35,799 nt of DNA from Nanobdellota archaeon. GTDB lineage: Archaea; Nanobdellota; Nanobdellia; Parvarchaeales; Parvarchaeaceae. Position numbers and translations under genes: made by a program. Below the pieces are notes generated by a model. The model ran no database searches, had not been told where the DNA came from, and saw only the letters and a program-made list of their open reading frames with translations. Position 1 is the stretch's first letter, and each line of letters opens with the position of its first letter. This document shows, piece by piece, positions 1 through 8,088 of this stretch. The DNA lies in contig JAKAPK010000002.1 in the NCBI GenBank assembly GCA_021807125.1, positions 104,454-140,252 of the forward strand. Reading direction: 5' to 3'.

Positions 1-868
1 TCAGGACGGTGATGTTCGAGTTAGAGCTCGTGTAGCTTGGCACGAAGATGTAAGGCGTAGTCTTCTCACGCTGCTGGATGCTGTCGTATGTGACGTTCCA
101 ATTATATCCTGGGGGCAGACCGTACTCAACAAAGGTAGTGTTACACGGGGAAGAATAATTTATGGTCTTTGAACCTCCATTGACAAGATAGCCGATTTTT
201 GGCGCAGTCGAGAAGCTTTTGCGGCATGTCGCATTTAAAAGCGGAAAATTTGGTGTGGAGACATTGAACGAATAGTTGCCCGTTATACCTGTGAAGGAAA
301 TCTGAAGAGCTGAAGAATTCTGAGTCTGTCCGTCCCATGTCACAGCCCAGAATGTTCCTGTCGGTAGACCTGTCTCTGTGAAGGTCGTTACAGAAGAAGC
401 TGAATTGGAAGGTACTCCCAGCAGTTGGACTTCTATCCTTCCGTTGGATAATTCTAGAGATGGTGCGCCCATTCTTATTATCGTATAAGCTACGTTCACT
501 ATTGCCGTTAAGGGACTTGATGACAGCGATAGCGAGGAAACGTTGCAGACGTTATCCTGGCCGGGGCTCATTATTTTCAACGTGCAGGATGCTTTGTACA
601 TGCTGTTTCCCAGCTGTATAGTCGTATTGGTGATGTTTACAGAGTAACCTACCTGGTTCGACATCGTGAATTCCAAGAAAGTATAGTTTGCATGTGCTGA
701 CGTTACAACTATCCCGGAGAATCCTGTTTCTGAGAAAGGGAGGTTAAATGATGAAGATGGGTTGAATAAGCCCATAGTGTACATTATCAGTACTACTATC
801 ACTATAATAAGAATAGCCCAGCCGTAAGTCATTATGTACTCTAGGGCCGACTGTCCTTTGTTATTCAT
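1..868 (-). CDS. Type IV pilin-like exported surface protein (partial, 3' end outside window)
   Basis: Open frame from an ATG at 868 to the left edge (about 289 residues); the ORF track omits it because it has no stop in the window. The N-terminus is a class III (prepilin) signal: a short basic leader MNNKG, then QSALEYIMTYGWAI and a hydrophobic helix reaching about residue 32. Prepilin peptidase would be expected to cut after the Gly and leave Gln+1, so the product should be a pilin or pilin-anchored protein outside the membrane. The rest is rich in Ser, Thr and Asn with many N-x-S/T sequons. It carries two copies of a GLPxGxxWxVT module (roughly residues 170 and 257). The start lies 11 nt from the 3' end of tRNA-Met, with no obvious Shine-Dalgarno or separate promoter. 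The specific role (pilus subunit or adhesin) is unknown. Confidence 0.8.
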   Translation of the reverse strand, partial: MNNKGQSALEYIMTYGWAILIIVIVVLIMYTMGLFNPSSSFNLPFSETGFSGIVVTSAHANYTFLEFTMSNQVGYSVNITNTTIQLGNSMYKASCTLKIMSPGQDNVCNVSSLSLSSSPLTAIVNVAYTIIRMGAPSLELSNGRIEVQLLGVPSNSASSVTTFTETGLPTGTFWAVTWDGQTQNSSALQISFTGITGNYSFNVSTPNFPLLNATCRKSFSTAPKIGYLVNGGSKTINYSSPCNTTFVEYGLPPGYNWNVTYDSIQQREKTTPYIFVPSYTSSNSNITVL

Positions 869-879
869 ACAATAAAATT

Positions 880-954
880 AGCGGGGGCCGGATTTGAACA
901 CGGCGACCTTCGGGTTATGGGCCCGACGAGCACTCCTGGCTGCTCCACCCCGCT
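880..954 (-). tRNA. Initiator tRNA-Met (CAU)
   Basis: The reverse complement folds as a tRNA. The acceptor is AGCGGGG/CCCCGCU, giving the A1-U72 pair typical of archaeal initiators. The D stem is GAGC/GCUC. The anticodon arm is UCGGG-CCCAUAA-CCCGA with anticodon CAU and three consecutive G-C pairs next to the loop, the initiator hallmark. The variable loop is AGGUC, followed by a T arm with UUCAAAU. The T stem pairs fully only if one U is bulged (GCCG-U-G against CCGGC). There is no intron and the CCA end is not encoded. The pilin gene follows 11 nt downstream on the same strand. Confidence 0.93.
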
Positions 955-981
955 ATCATAAACATAGGTATCTTTTAATAC

Positions 982-989
982 CTTATAAG
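982..989. promoter_or_regulatory. Palindromic TATA element between tRNA-Met and UMP kinase
   Basis: CTTATAAG is a perfect palindrome. It lies about 28 nt from the tRNA 5' end on one side and about 36 nt from the GTG start of the UMP kinase on the other. Its spacing suits an archaeal TATA box for the tRNA and for a nearly leaderless UMP kinase mRNA. No other good TATA box is visible in this gap. A bidirectional role is inferred. Confidence 0.5.
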
Positions 990-1024
990 CGTTAAGATTA
1001 ATAGCCTAAAAGTAATCGTTATTT

Positions 1025-1684
1025 GTGGAAGAAAAAGAACCGATAGTAATTTCTCTTGGCGGTTCGTTCATATTCAACAAAAGTGAAGAATTAAAGGAAC
1101 TTAAGCGCGTTATAGATTCATTTCACAGAAATGTTACTATAGTCGTCGGCGGCGGGCGACTGTGTAGAGATTATATTTCGTTCGCTAAGTATCTTGGTTT
1201 AAGCACAAATGAACTGCACATAGTCGGCATAAAGGCTACCATACTAAATGCATTTGTAATCTCACGAGCATTAAAATATAAATTTTACAACGGCTCACCA
1301 GACAAGACGCCGAAAAAAGGGGTAAACGTGATGGGTGGGTTTTATGGTGGAAAATATAGACCTGGTAACACCACGGATGTTGTTGCTGCTATCGCTGCTA
1401 TTTCAGTTAATTCAAAAACTTTGCTAAATCTATCAAAGGAGAAGGGAGTATATGATAAGGACCCTGAAAAGCACAAAAATGCAAAACTCTTAAAAAAAAT
1501 TTCATTTGATACATTTTTGTCTAAGACAAAAAACGCAAGAAAACCCGGTATGAATTTCATATTTGATCCAAAAGCTGCAAGAATGTGTAAAAAGGCAAAT
1601 ATACGAGTAATTGTAACGAGTGATCTGAAAGATATTAAGAAAGTATTGAACAAGGAAGAAGTAAATGGCACCGTCTTAAGTTGA
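1025..1684 (+). CDS. pyrH: UMP kinase (archaeal type)
   Basis: Phosphorylates UMP to UDP with ATP in the cytoplasm, the step that commits UMP to UTP and CTP synthesis. At 219 residues it matches archaeal UMP kinases of the amino-acid kinase fold. Visible motifs are the N-terminal phosphate loop VISLGGS (about residues 8-14), VVGGGR (about 40-45), the TTDVVAAIAA helix near 116, the conserved GVYDKDP nucleotide-binding segment near 140 and FDP-AA near 180. The start is GTG, and no in-frame ATG lies upstream. The gene has a TATA box about 36 nt ahead of it and converges on the exported-protein gene 9 nt downstream. Confidence 0.92.
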   Translation: MEEKEPIVISLGGSFIFNKSEELKELKRVIDSFHRNVTIVVGGGRLCRDYISFAKYLGLSTNELHIVGIKATILNAFVISRALKYKFYNGSPDKTPKKGVNVMGGFYGGKYRPGNTTDVVAAIAAISVNSKTLLNLSKEKGVYDKDPEKHKNAKLLKKISFDTFLSKTKNARKPGMNFIFDPKAARMCKKANIRVIVTSDLKDIKKVLNKEEVNGTVLS

Positions 1685-1693
1685 GTTCTAAAC

Positions 1694-3004
1694 CTAAGAA
1701 CTTACATTTCCTGAAATTTCTCCGGAACCGGTGTAGTTAATGCCTTCTAACGTATAGATATAATCTATCTTAGCATCGTATTGCACACCTTTTGTTTGAC
1801 ATGGACTTGTGCCGTTAGTTTTTATGACAAATCCAGTCGTTGGACGCAGAGTAAGCGACTCATTGAATAACGGGATTAGTTGCAGGTTATGATTGCCGGA
1901 CAGATTCGTGCTTTGGATTATTGAAGGGGATACGCCTGGAATTTCCCAGATAGTTACATTTACGTTATTGTCATTTCTTAAAGGTATGGTTATCCCAGAT
2001 ACAGCGGAACACTCTGCTCCAAATGTTGGAGTGAACGGGACGAATCCAGAAACTGCTTTGTTCTGTCCATTGCTATTTCCTAAAAATTCGTTGCTAAGAT
2101 TTGTAAAAACTGATCCGCTTGGTAAATCGATTATGCCTGAGGCTGAAACTACCGTAGGTGCTGAATTAAAGGATATCTGGATAGTGACTATAACTTCAGA
2201 GTTCGAATAATTCGTAAGTTTTACCTCTGTAGTATAATACAGAGGCAGTCCTATCGTATTTGAAAAACAGAACTGGCTATACAAAGAATACGCGATACCG
2301 CCTACTAAATCTGATTCGTTTGTTGACATCAAAGAGCATTGTTCGCCACTGTACGTTCGCGTTCCTAAATATTGAAAACTGGCGTTGCCAAAATGTGAAA
2401 TTAGGGAAAAACTATTTGAAAATATCGTGGTGTTTGAAAGCCGGTTCCACTGCTGCACTGAGCTAACATTGAGCAGTTCTGCATCGTATTGGCAGCCAGT
2501 GCCGTTGCCGATATTGACGCACCCGATGTCGCCTGTACCGTTGTATATGTCCCACAACTTTATCAAGTTAGATAGTGCCGGTATGCGTGGCATTGTATAG
2601 CCCGGTAAACTATTGTAAATAAAACCTAAAGAAGGCAGGATGAGACTTGCTATTTCACTTATATTTACACCTGTATATGATCTTAAAAAATTCCCATATT
2701 TGGAAATTGAGTAGGTTGCGGGTATGGATATCGCGCTTAAAGATGCGTTGAATTTGTTTGTTATCGCAGGCCCTAATGTTATCATAAACCCTCCTGAATA
2801 GGATAAATTGAAGTTATTGTTTTCTATCCCTAGGCTTACTTCATTCTCCACTTGCTGACCCGTAGAGAGCCCTTGAAAGGACAGGCCAGAAGATGATTTG
2901 CTTCCTGTTATGTAAGACATGCCGCTGGCAAATAACAGATACATTGTAACTGCTATGATTATCACAACCACAATAATCGCAAGGAATAGCTTGTTAAAAG
3001 CCAT
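1694..3004 (-). CDS. Membrane-anchored exported protein, function unknown
   Basis: 436 residues with one N-terminal hydrophobic helix (about residues 6-28, LFLAIIVVVIIIAVTMYLLF) and no later membrane segment. This predicts an outward-facing protein tethered by a signal anchor. The ectodomain is rich in Asn, Ser and Thr with many N-x-S/T sites, as expected for a glycosylated archaeal surface protein. It has a few Cys residues that could pair outside the cell, such as C-x8-C near residue 160. I recognise no domain. The gene is divergent from the MFS transporter, with a 70-nt promoter gap, and convergent with the UMP kinase. It does not share the GLPxG module of the neighbouring pilin-like protein. 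Confidence 0.8.
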   Translation of the reverse strand: MAFNKLFLAIIVVVIIIAVTMYLLFASGMSYITGSKSSSGLSFQGLSTGQQVENEVSLGIENNNFNLSYSGGFMITLGPAITNKFNASLSAISIPATYSISKYGNFLRSYTGVNISEIASLILPSLGFIYNSLPGYTMPRIPALSNLIKLWDIYNGTGDIGCVNIGNGTGCQYDAELLNVSSVQQWNRLSNTTIFSNSFSLISHFGNASFQYLGTRTYSGEQCSLMSTNESDLVGGIAYSLYSQFCFSNTIGLPLYYTTEVKLTNYSNSEVIVTIQISFNSAPTVVSASGIIDLPSGSVFTNLSNEFLGNSNGQNKAVSGFVPFTPTFGAECSAVSGITIPLRNDNNVNVTIWEIPGVSPSIIQSTNLSGNHNLQLIPLFNESLTLRPTTGFVIKTNGTSPCQTKGVQYDAKIDYIYTLEGINYTGSGEISGNVSS

Positions 3005-3074
3005 AATTCACATTAGGGTAACTCTTCTAGTATTTTAATACGTTTTATAACTAAATGAGGTTAAAAGTCGGGTA

Positions 3075-4373
3075 GTGTATTATTTAATCGATATGAGAAC
3101 CAGCTCTGCGTGGATGTCGTCTATATTACCGATTTCTGCTGTTTCACAGGGCTTTGGAATGATAATACCGTTATATATCCTCTATTTACATGGAACTGTC
3201 TTTAATATAGCGATAGCTACAACACTATACAACCTTGTCGGCATACCGGCCTCTCTGTTTTGGGGAGATATGACTGACCGATTCAAAAGAACAAAACTCT
3301 TCATAGTGTTGTCAGTTCTTGGGGTATTCCCCATAATAATGATAATATATTTTCTTGCGTTTGTGCCTGTTTTAGAGTACGCGTACGGAATATTCGCTTT
3401 CATAGCCACTGCCGCTTCACCAGCATTAAATATACTAGTCATGTCTGGAAAAACCAATCCTAAGTTGCCGAAATATTTCAGTAGATATAGCATAATATCT
3501 TTGGCCGGTTCTTTGGTAGGGCTGGTGCCCGGTCTGTTCATAGACAACGGCTATATTGGTTTATATCTGATATTCCTACTGCTTCTTAATGTTTCTGCCT
3601 TAATATTAGGTCTTATTTTCTTGGAAGAGCGTATCCCAAAAACAGTAGCCAAAGATAAAATTGAAACAAGCATAAAGTCCTTTCCAGTACTGAACATGCT
3701 TAGCACAATGCCACAGATACTAACTGGACAAAGACTCGTCGAGACGCTGCATAAAAATTTCATGAATCCTGTACGCAGAAAGGTTTACACGTTGCTCATA
3801 GTTATTGCTGTGTTCGAGATAGGGATGAGCCTTTTTAACACTTCTTATATCCCATATCTTATACATTATGGAGTAAGCTATTACAATGTTTTTTTCATAC
3901 AAATCGCTAACACTATAGGTCAAATATCTGTATATTTTATTTTCATATTTTTCCTAAGCGAAAAAAGGATGCACACGTATTACCGTTTTTCTACATTACT
4001 AAGAGGTACAGCATACACAATCGCATTTGTTCCTATTTTCTTTTTCTTGAACGGTTTCCTCTACGTTAATGTATTGGCTTATCTCATAGGTGGATTAGCA
4101 TACGCGCTGTGGAATATCGCATCTTCCGTACTTATCTTTGGACACATCAAAAGACTAAAAAAAGGACATTATATAGGGTTGTGGACGGCTATAATCGGTG
4201 TGTCCGCCGTTCTAGGCTCGTTTATGTCGGGGATAATATCATCTTATTCTAGTTATCTTTATACGTTCGGCCTTGGAATAGTGTTCACTGCATTGTCCTA
4301 CGTTCTTTTCAACAAAATATACGAATCCGGCGAACGAAAGAAATATAAGACTGCATCGTCGCAAACAGACTAA
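3075..4373 (+). CDS. Major facilitator superfamily transporter
   Basis: 432 residues with about 12 hydrophobic segments and a long cytoplasmic loop in the middle (about residues 190-240, many Lys). After the second helix it carries WGDMTDRFKRTK (about residues 56-67), the MFS motif A pattern (GxxxDRxxRR). This makes it a secondary transporter of the inner membrane; the substrate cannot be read from sequence. The GTG start at 3075 fits the TATA-like TTTTATAA near 3042 and a GAGGT near 3056. An in-frame ATG at 3093 (MRTSSAW) is a reasonable alternative. The topoisomerase gene follows 31 nt downstream on the same strand. Confidence 0.83.
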   Translation: MYYLIDMRTSSAWMSSILPISAVSQGFGMIIPLYILYLHGTVFNIAIATTLYNLVGIPASLFWGDMTDRFKRTKLFIVLSVLGVFPIIMIIYFLAFVPVLEYAYGIFAFIATAASPALNILVMSGKTNPKLPKYFSRYSIISLAGSLVGLVPGLFIDNGYIGLYLIFLLLLNVSALILGLIFLEERIPKTVAKDKIETSIKSFPVLNMLSTMPQILTGQRLVETLHKNFMNPVRRKVYTLLIVIAVFEIGMSLFNTSYIPYLIHYGVSYYNVFFIQIANTIGQISVYFIFIFFLSEKRMHTYYRFSTLLRGTAYTIAFVPIFFFLNGFLYVNVLAYLIGGLAYALWNIASSVLIFGHIKRLKKGHYIGLWTAIIGVSAVLGSFMSGIISSYSSYLYTFGLGIVFTALSYVLFNKIYESGERKKYKTASSQTD

Positions 4374-4404
4374 TTTATATAGTATAATGTAACAAATTAA
4401 TAAA

Positions 4405-6474
4405 ATGCAAGTAATAATAGCAGAAAAAAGTACTGCCGCAGAGACTATAGCAAAAAATATAGGCGAGAGCAAATTAAAAAGCAAGGAATTCGGTCCTGTT
4501 AAAATCTGGTTTACAAAAATAAATGGCAAGGATTCTGTAGTAATACCCTTAAAAGGGCACATAATGAACGTGAAATACCCTGAAAAGTTCAAAAAGTGGG
4601 ATGAAGCAACTCTAGTAAAAATGATTGATGCTGGATTATTGTACGAGCCGGATGCAATAGCGAATATTGATGTGATTAAAAAATACGCAAAGGACGCCGA
4701 CGAAGTAATAATAGCCACAGACTACGATACTGAAGGAGAGTCTATAGGCTTTGAAGCAATATCTGTGGTAAAGGAAGTCAATAAAACTGCAAAGATATAT
4801 CGCAGCGTGTTCTCTTCTTTAACTTCAAAGGAACTTGCAGATGCCTTTAATAAACTGCAAAAACCGAATAAGAACCTAGCAGACAGTGCAGATTCCAGAA
4901 GAGAAATAGACCTTATATTGGGTGCGGTACTTACGCGTTTTGTATCTTTGTCAGCAAATAGACTTGGAAACGCTTTCCTTTCTGTTGGTAGAGTGCAGAC
5001 GCCAACCCTTACATTAATAGTTGACCGCGATGCTGAGCGAAGAGCGTTTAAACCACAGAAATACTGGAGATATGTTGCTGAAATTGAATCGGGCAGTGAA
5101 AAATTCGTCGCAGAACATTCTGAAGGCAAGATTTTTGACGAAAAAACCGCAGAAAAACTGAGAAAACTTTTGAAAGAAAAACATGCAAAAATAAAATCTA
5201 TAACCAAAAAGGTGAGGGAAGTGTCCCCGCCAAAGCCATTTAATACAACTGGTTTCTTAAGAAGTGCAGCATCTATCGGATTTAGCGTTCCAAATGCAAT
5301 GAGGATAGTGCAAGGTTTATATATGAAAGGATATGTATCATATCCACGAACGGACAGCGAAGCGTATCCCCCTACTTTGGATCTTAAAGACATATTATCT
5401 GAACTTTCAAAAAGCCAGAGTTATAAAAAACACACGGACAAAATCCTCGCGGCTGGTGAAATAATCCCGACAAAGGGAAAAGAAGCGAAGGACCACCCTC
5501 CTATACACCCAGTAAAACTTCCAGAAGAAAAACTATCGTCGCAGGAGAACAGAGTATTCGATTTAATAACACGCAGGTTTTTGGCCACGCTTTCCAAGCC
5601 GTCTAAAGAAGAAGTCATAAATGTGAAACTGGATATAAAAGGCAACGAATTTGTAGCCAGGGGTTCCAAAATAATAATACCCGGGTGGAGAGAAGCCTAC
5701 ACTTATTCAAAATATGAAGAGAACATTCTGCCAGAACTTGAAGAAGGAAAGCAGTTAAAAATTTTATCTTTTAAAGAGGAAGAGGATCAAACTTCTCCCC
5801 CATCGCATTTTTCACAAGGGGGCTTACTGAAAATAATGGAAGACCTGCGTCTTGGAACGAAGGCCACTAGGCCGGAAATCTTAAAGAAACTCATGGAAAG
5901 ACGTTACATATCAGCTAGTAAGACCCTTATACCGAGCGAAGTCGCGTTCGCAGTCACTGAGAGTCTCAAGAAAATATCGGAAGAGCTAACCGGGCCAAAA
6001 TTAACTGCGCACATAGAAGAGGAAATGAAAAGTGTAGAGTCGGGAGAAAAAACAAAGGACGAGGTAGTAAACGAATCACGAAAATTAATCAAAGACATAT
6101 TATCCGAACTTTTCAAGAAGAAACCTGCAATAAAGGAACTTATGCATAAAGCGTTGTTACAGCAGTATGTTTTTGGGGTGTGCCCAAAAAGCGGTGGAAA
6201 ATTAAGATTAATAGTGTCGAAAAAAACGCACAAACGATTTGTCGGATGCGGCGACTATCCGAAATGTCATTTTGGACTTCCATTGCCACAGTCCGGTTAT
6301 ATGTTTATATCGCCACAGACTTGTCCAAAGTGCGGGATACACATGGTCGAGTGGCACGGAAAAGAAAGCAAGCGAACGTATATCTTCTGCGTTAATCCGG
6401 CATGCAAACCTCCTAAGAAGGAGGAGAAGGCAGTCGCCAAGCCTGCTAAACAAGACGAAAAAAAGCAGTCGTAG
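4405..6474 (+). CDS. topA: DNA topoisomerase I (type IA)
   Basis: Relaxes negative supercoils by breaking and rejoining one DNA strand through a 5'-phosphotyrosine link. The 689 residues begin with a Toprim domain (IIAEKS at 4-9; metal site DYDTEGE at 106-112). The type IA core follows, with VGRVQTPTL near 197 and the catalytic tyrosine at about residue 313 in GYVSYPRTDSEAYP. Two C-terminal zinc-finger-like segments hold Cys clusters: C593..CGDYPKC, and CPKC at about 640 with a later C-x4-C. The Lys-rich tail is common in archaeal enzymes. The first zinc unit reads CPKSGG rather than CPxC, so that finger may have lost a ligand. The gene follows the MFS transporter and converges on EF-1A. Confidence 0.95.
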   Translation: MQVIIAEKSTAAETIAKNIGESKLKSKEFGPVKIWFTKINGKDSVVIPLKGHIMNVKYPEKFKKWDEATLVKMIDAGLLYEPDAIANIDVIKKYAKDADEVIIATDYDTEGESIGFEAISVVKEVNKTAKIYRSVFSSLTSKELADAFNKLQKPNKNLADSADSRREIDLILGAVLTRFVSLSANRLGNAFLSVGRVQTPTLTLIVDRDAERRAFKPQKYWRYVAEIESGSEKFVAEHSEGKIFDEKTAEKLRKLLKEKHAKIKSITKKVREVSPPKPFNTTGFLRSAASIGFSVPNAMRIVQGLYMKGYVSYPRTDSEAYPPTLDLKDILSELSKSQSYKKHTDKILAAGEIIPTKGKEAKDHPPIHPVKLPEEKLSSQENRVFDLITRRFLATLSKPSKEEVINVKLDIKGNEFVARGSKIIIPGWREAYTYSKYEENILPELEEGKQLKILSFKEEEDQTSPPSHFSQGGLLKIMEDLRLGTKATRPEILKKLMERRYISASKTLIPSEVAFAVTESLKKISEELTGPKLTAHIEEEMKSVESGEKTKDEVVNESRKLIKDILSELFKKKPAIKELMHKALLQQYVFGVCPKSGGKLRLIVSKKTHKRFVGCGDYPKCHFGLPLPQSGYMFISPQTCPKCGIHMVEWHGKESKRTYIFCVNPACKPPKKEEKAVAKPAKQDEKKQS

Positions 6475-6529
6475 TCCCTCTAACAAGCGTCAAATCAATT
6501 TAACGCAAATCTGTTCTTTGGCGGAAGAT

Positions 6530-6538
6530 TCTTTTTTT
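6530..6538 (+). terminator. Possible U-tract terminator after topA
   Basis: A run of T residues (TTCTTTTTTT) lies about 55 nt past the topA stop, inside the 160-nt convergent gap. Archaeal RNA polymerase can stop at U-rich tracts without a hairpin. No stem-loop is evident. This rests on composition only. Confidence 0.3.
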
Positions 6539-6634
6539 AGAAATGTACTTCTGAAAAAGACATATGATGTCAGTATACGCATGCCTAGCTCTGACTATAT
6601 GGAACTATGCGCTTAGGACCGTATATACGAAGGT

Positions 6635-7912
6635 TTATTCTTTCTTAGATACAACGAGATCTATACAACGACCGGCCGCTACTGTTAAGCCCATATCTCT
6701 TATAGCGAAGCCCGCTAATTGAGGTATATTGTCTGCTTTTTCTATCGAAAGTGGCTTAAGAGGCTGAAGCTGAACTATCGCTGCATCACCCTGTTTGATA
6801 GTCGCTGGATTCTCTTCGACTACTGCACCCGTCTTTGGATCAAGTCTCTTTAGTATTTTAACAAATTTTATTGGTACTTGTGCGGTGTGGGTGTGCAATA
6901 CTGGGCTATAACCTGCAGCTATAGCTGTTGGGTGTTGCAAGACTATTATTTGCGCTGTAATCTCAGATGCGACTGTTGGGGCCGATGAAGCGAGACCCGC
7001 TACATCTCCTCTGCTTATTTGATCCTTTTCTATTCCTCTAACGTTAAAACCTATATTGTCTCCAGGGAGTGCTTGATCTAGTTTCTGGTGGTGCATTTCA
7101 ACTGATTTGACTTCACCAGTAACATGCGAGGGCTCAAATATTATTTTGTCGCCTGGTTTCATTATTCCGCTTACTACCTTACCAACTGGAACTGTTCCTA
7201 CTCCTTGTATAGAATAAACGTCCTCTATTGGAACTCTAAGAGGGAGTTGTGTCGGTCTATCAGGTAATGGCAGTGCATTAAGAGCTTCGAGCAGGGTCGG
7301 TCCTTTGTACCAAGACATCTTTTCCACTCTTTTAACAAGATTTGATCCTTCCTTTGCCGATATCGGTACGTAGTTGAATGACTCTGCGTTAGGATAAGAC
7401 ATCTTTACAGCCTTGATTATTTCATTCTTTACATTGTTGTATTTAGTTTCATCATAACCTAAAAGGTCCATTTTGTTTATTGCGATTATTAAGCTCTTTA
7501 TACCGAAAACCCTTGCAAGGTAGGTGTGCTCTCTTGTTTGTGTCATCACTCCTTCTTTACCGTCTACTACTAGTACTGCGGCATCCGCTTCAGACGCACC
7601 GGTAATCATGTTCTTTATAAAGTCTACGTGACCGGGTGCATCGATTATAGTAAAGTCATATTTTTCGGTAGAGAGCTTCTCGTGACTCAAGTCTATAGTT
7701 ACTCCTTTCTTTCTCTCTTCTGCAGATTTATCTAAGAAATAAGCGAACTCAAATTCTACCTTTCCTAAGGTCTCTATCTCCTTCTGAATCTTAGCCTTAT
7801 CCTGCTCGCTGTAGCTGCCCGTCTGAAACAAAAGTGTCCCGACTGTGGTAGATTTACCCGAGTCTACGTGACCTATAAAGATCAAATTCATGTGTGGTTT
7901 TCCTTGCGCCAT
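6635..7912 (-). CDS. tuf: Translation elongation factor 1-alpha (EF-1A)
   Basis: GTPase that carries aminoacyl-tRNA to the ribosomal A site. The G motifs are plain: G1 GHVDSGKST (14-22), switch I ending in GVTID (70-74), G3 DAPGH (91-95) and G4 NKMD (146-149), followed by the two beta-barrel domains. Its 425 residues match archaeal EF-1A. The start is well supported: revcomp AAGGTGATAAAAAATG gives a Shine-Dalgarno, and a TATA box lies further upstream. It converges on topA and diverges from the phosphatase-superfamily gene. All core motifs are intact. Confidence 0.97.
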   Translation of the reverse strand: MAQGKPHMNLIFIGHVDSGKSTTVGTLLFQTGSYSEQDKAKIQKEIETLGKVEFEFAYFLDKSAEERKKGVTIDLSHEKLSTEKYDFTIIDAPGHVDFIKNMITGASEADAAVLVVDGKEGVMTQTREHTYLARVFGIKSLIIAINKMDLLGYDETKYNNVKNEIIKAVKMSYPNAESFNYVPISAKEGSNLVKRVEKMSWYKGPTLLEALNALPLPDRPTQLPLRVPIEDVYSIQGVGTVPVGKVVSGIMKPGDKIIFEPSHVTGEVKSVEMHHQKLDQALPGDNIGFNVRGIEKDQISRGDVAGLASSAPTVASEITAQIIVLQHPTAIAAGYSPVLHTHTAQVPIKFVKILKRLDPKTGAVVEENPATIKQGDAAIVQLQPLKPLSIEKADNIPQLAGFAIRDMGLTVAAGRCIDLVVSKKE

Positions 7913-7962
7913 TTTTTATCACCTTTTTACATTATTATATAGTTATTAATAAGCGTTTCTAC

Positions 7963-7980
7963 ACATATATAAATCTTTCT
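7963..7980 (-). promoter_or_regulatory. EF-1A promoter (BRE/TATA)
   Basis: On the minus strand the sequence reads AGAAAGATTTATATATG: a purine-rich BRE followed by a TATA box, about 50-60 nt upstream of the EF-1A start. A Shine-Dalgarno AAGGTGAT sits just before the ATG. This is a conventional strong archaeal promoter layout. Confidence 0.6.
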
Positions 7981-8088
7981 ATCGCTTAACAATGAAGTTT
8001 GCTATTCGCAGTTATTCTGCGGTATTTAAGCAAAATCGACGACAAAATTATAGGATTAATATTTTAATGACATACGCGTATTCATATT

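Noticed and set aside
4722-5393. 223-aa minus-strand ORF inside topA
   Set aside because: Antisense shadow of topA; Ser/Phe-rich composition and no domain, while the plus frame carries all topoisomerase motifs.
6239-6616. 125-aa ORF overlapping the topA end, with a protein-like tail (QINLTQICSLAEDSFF...)
   Set aside because: The first part is a shadow of topA and the tail has no start codon or ribosome site; I could not support a gene.
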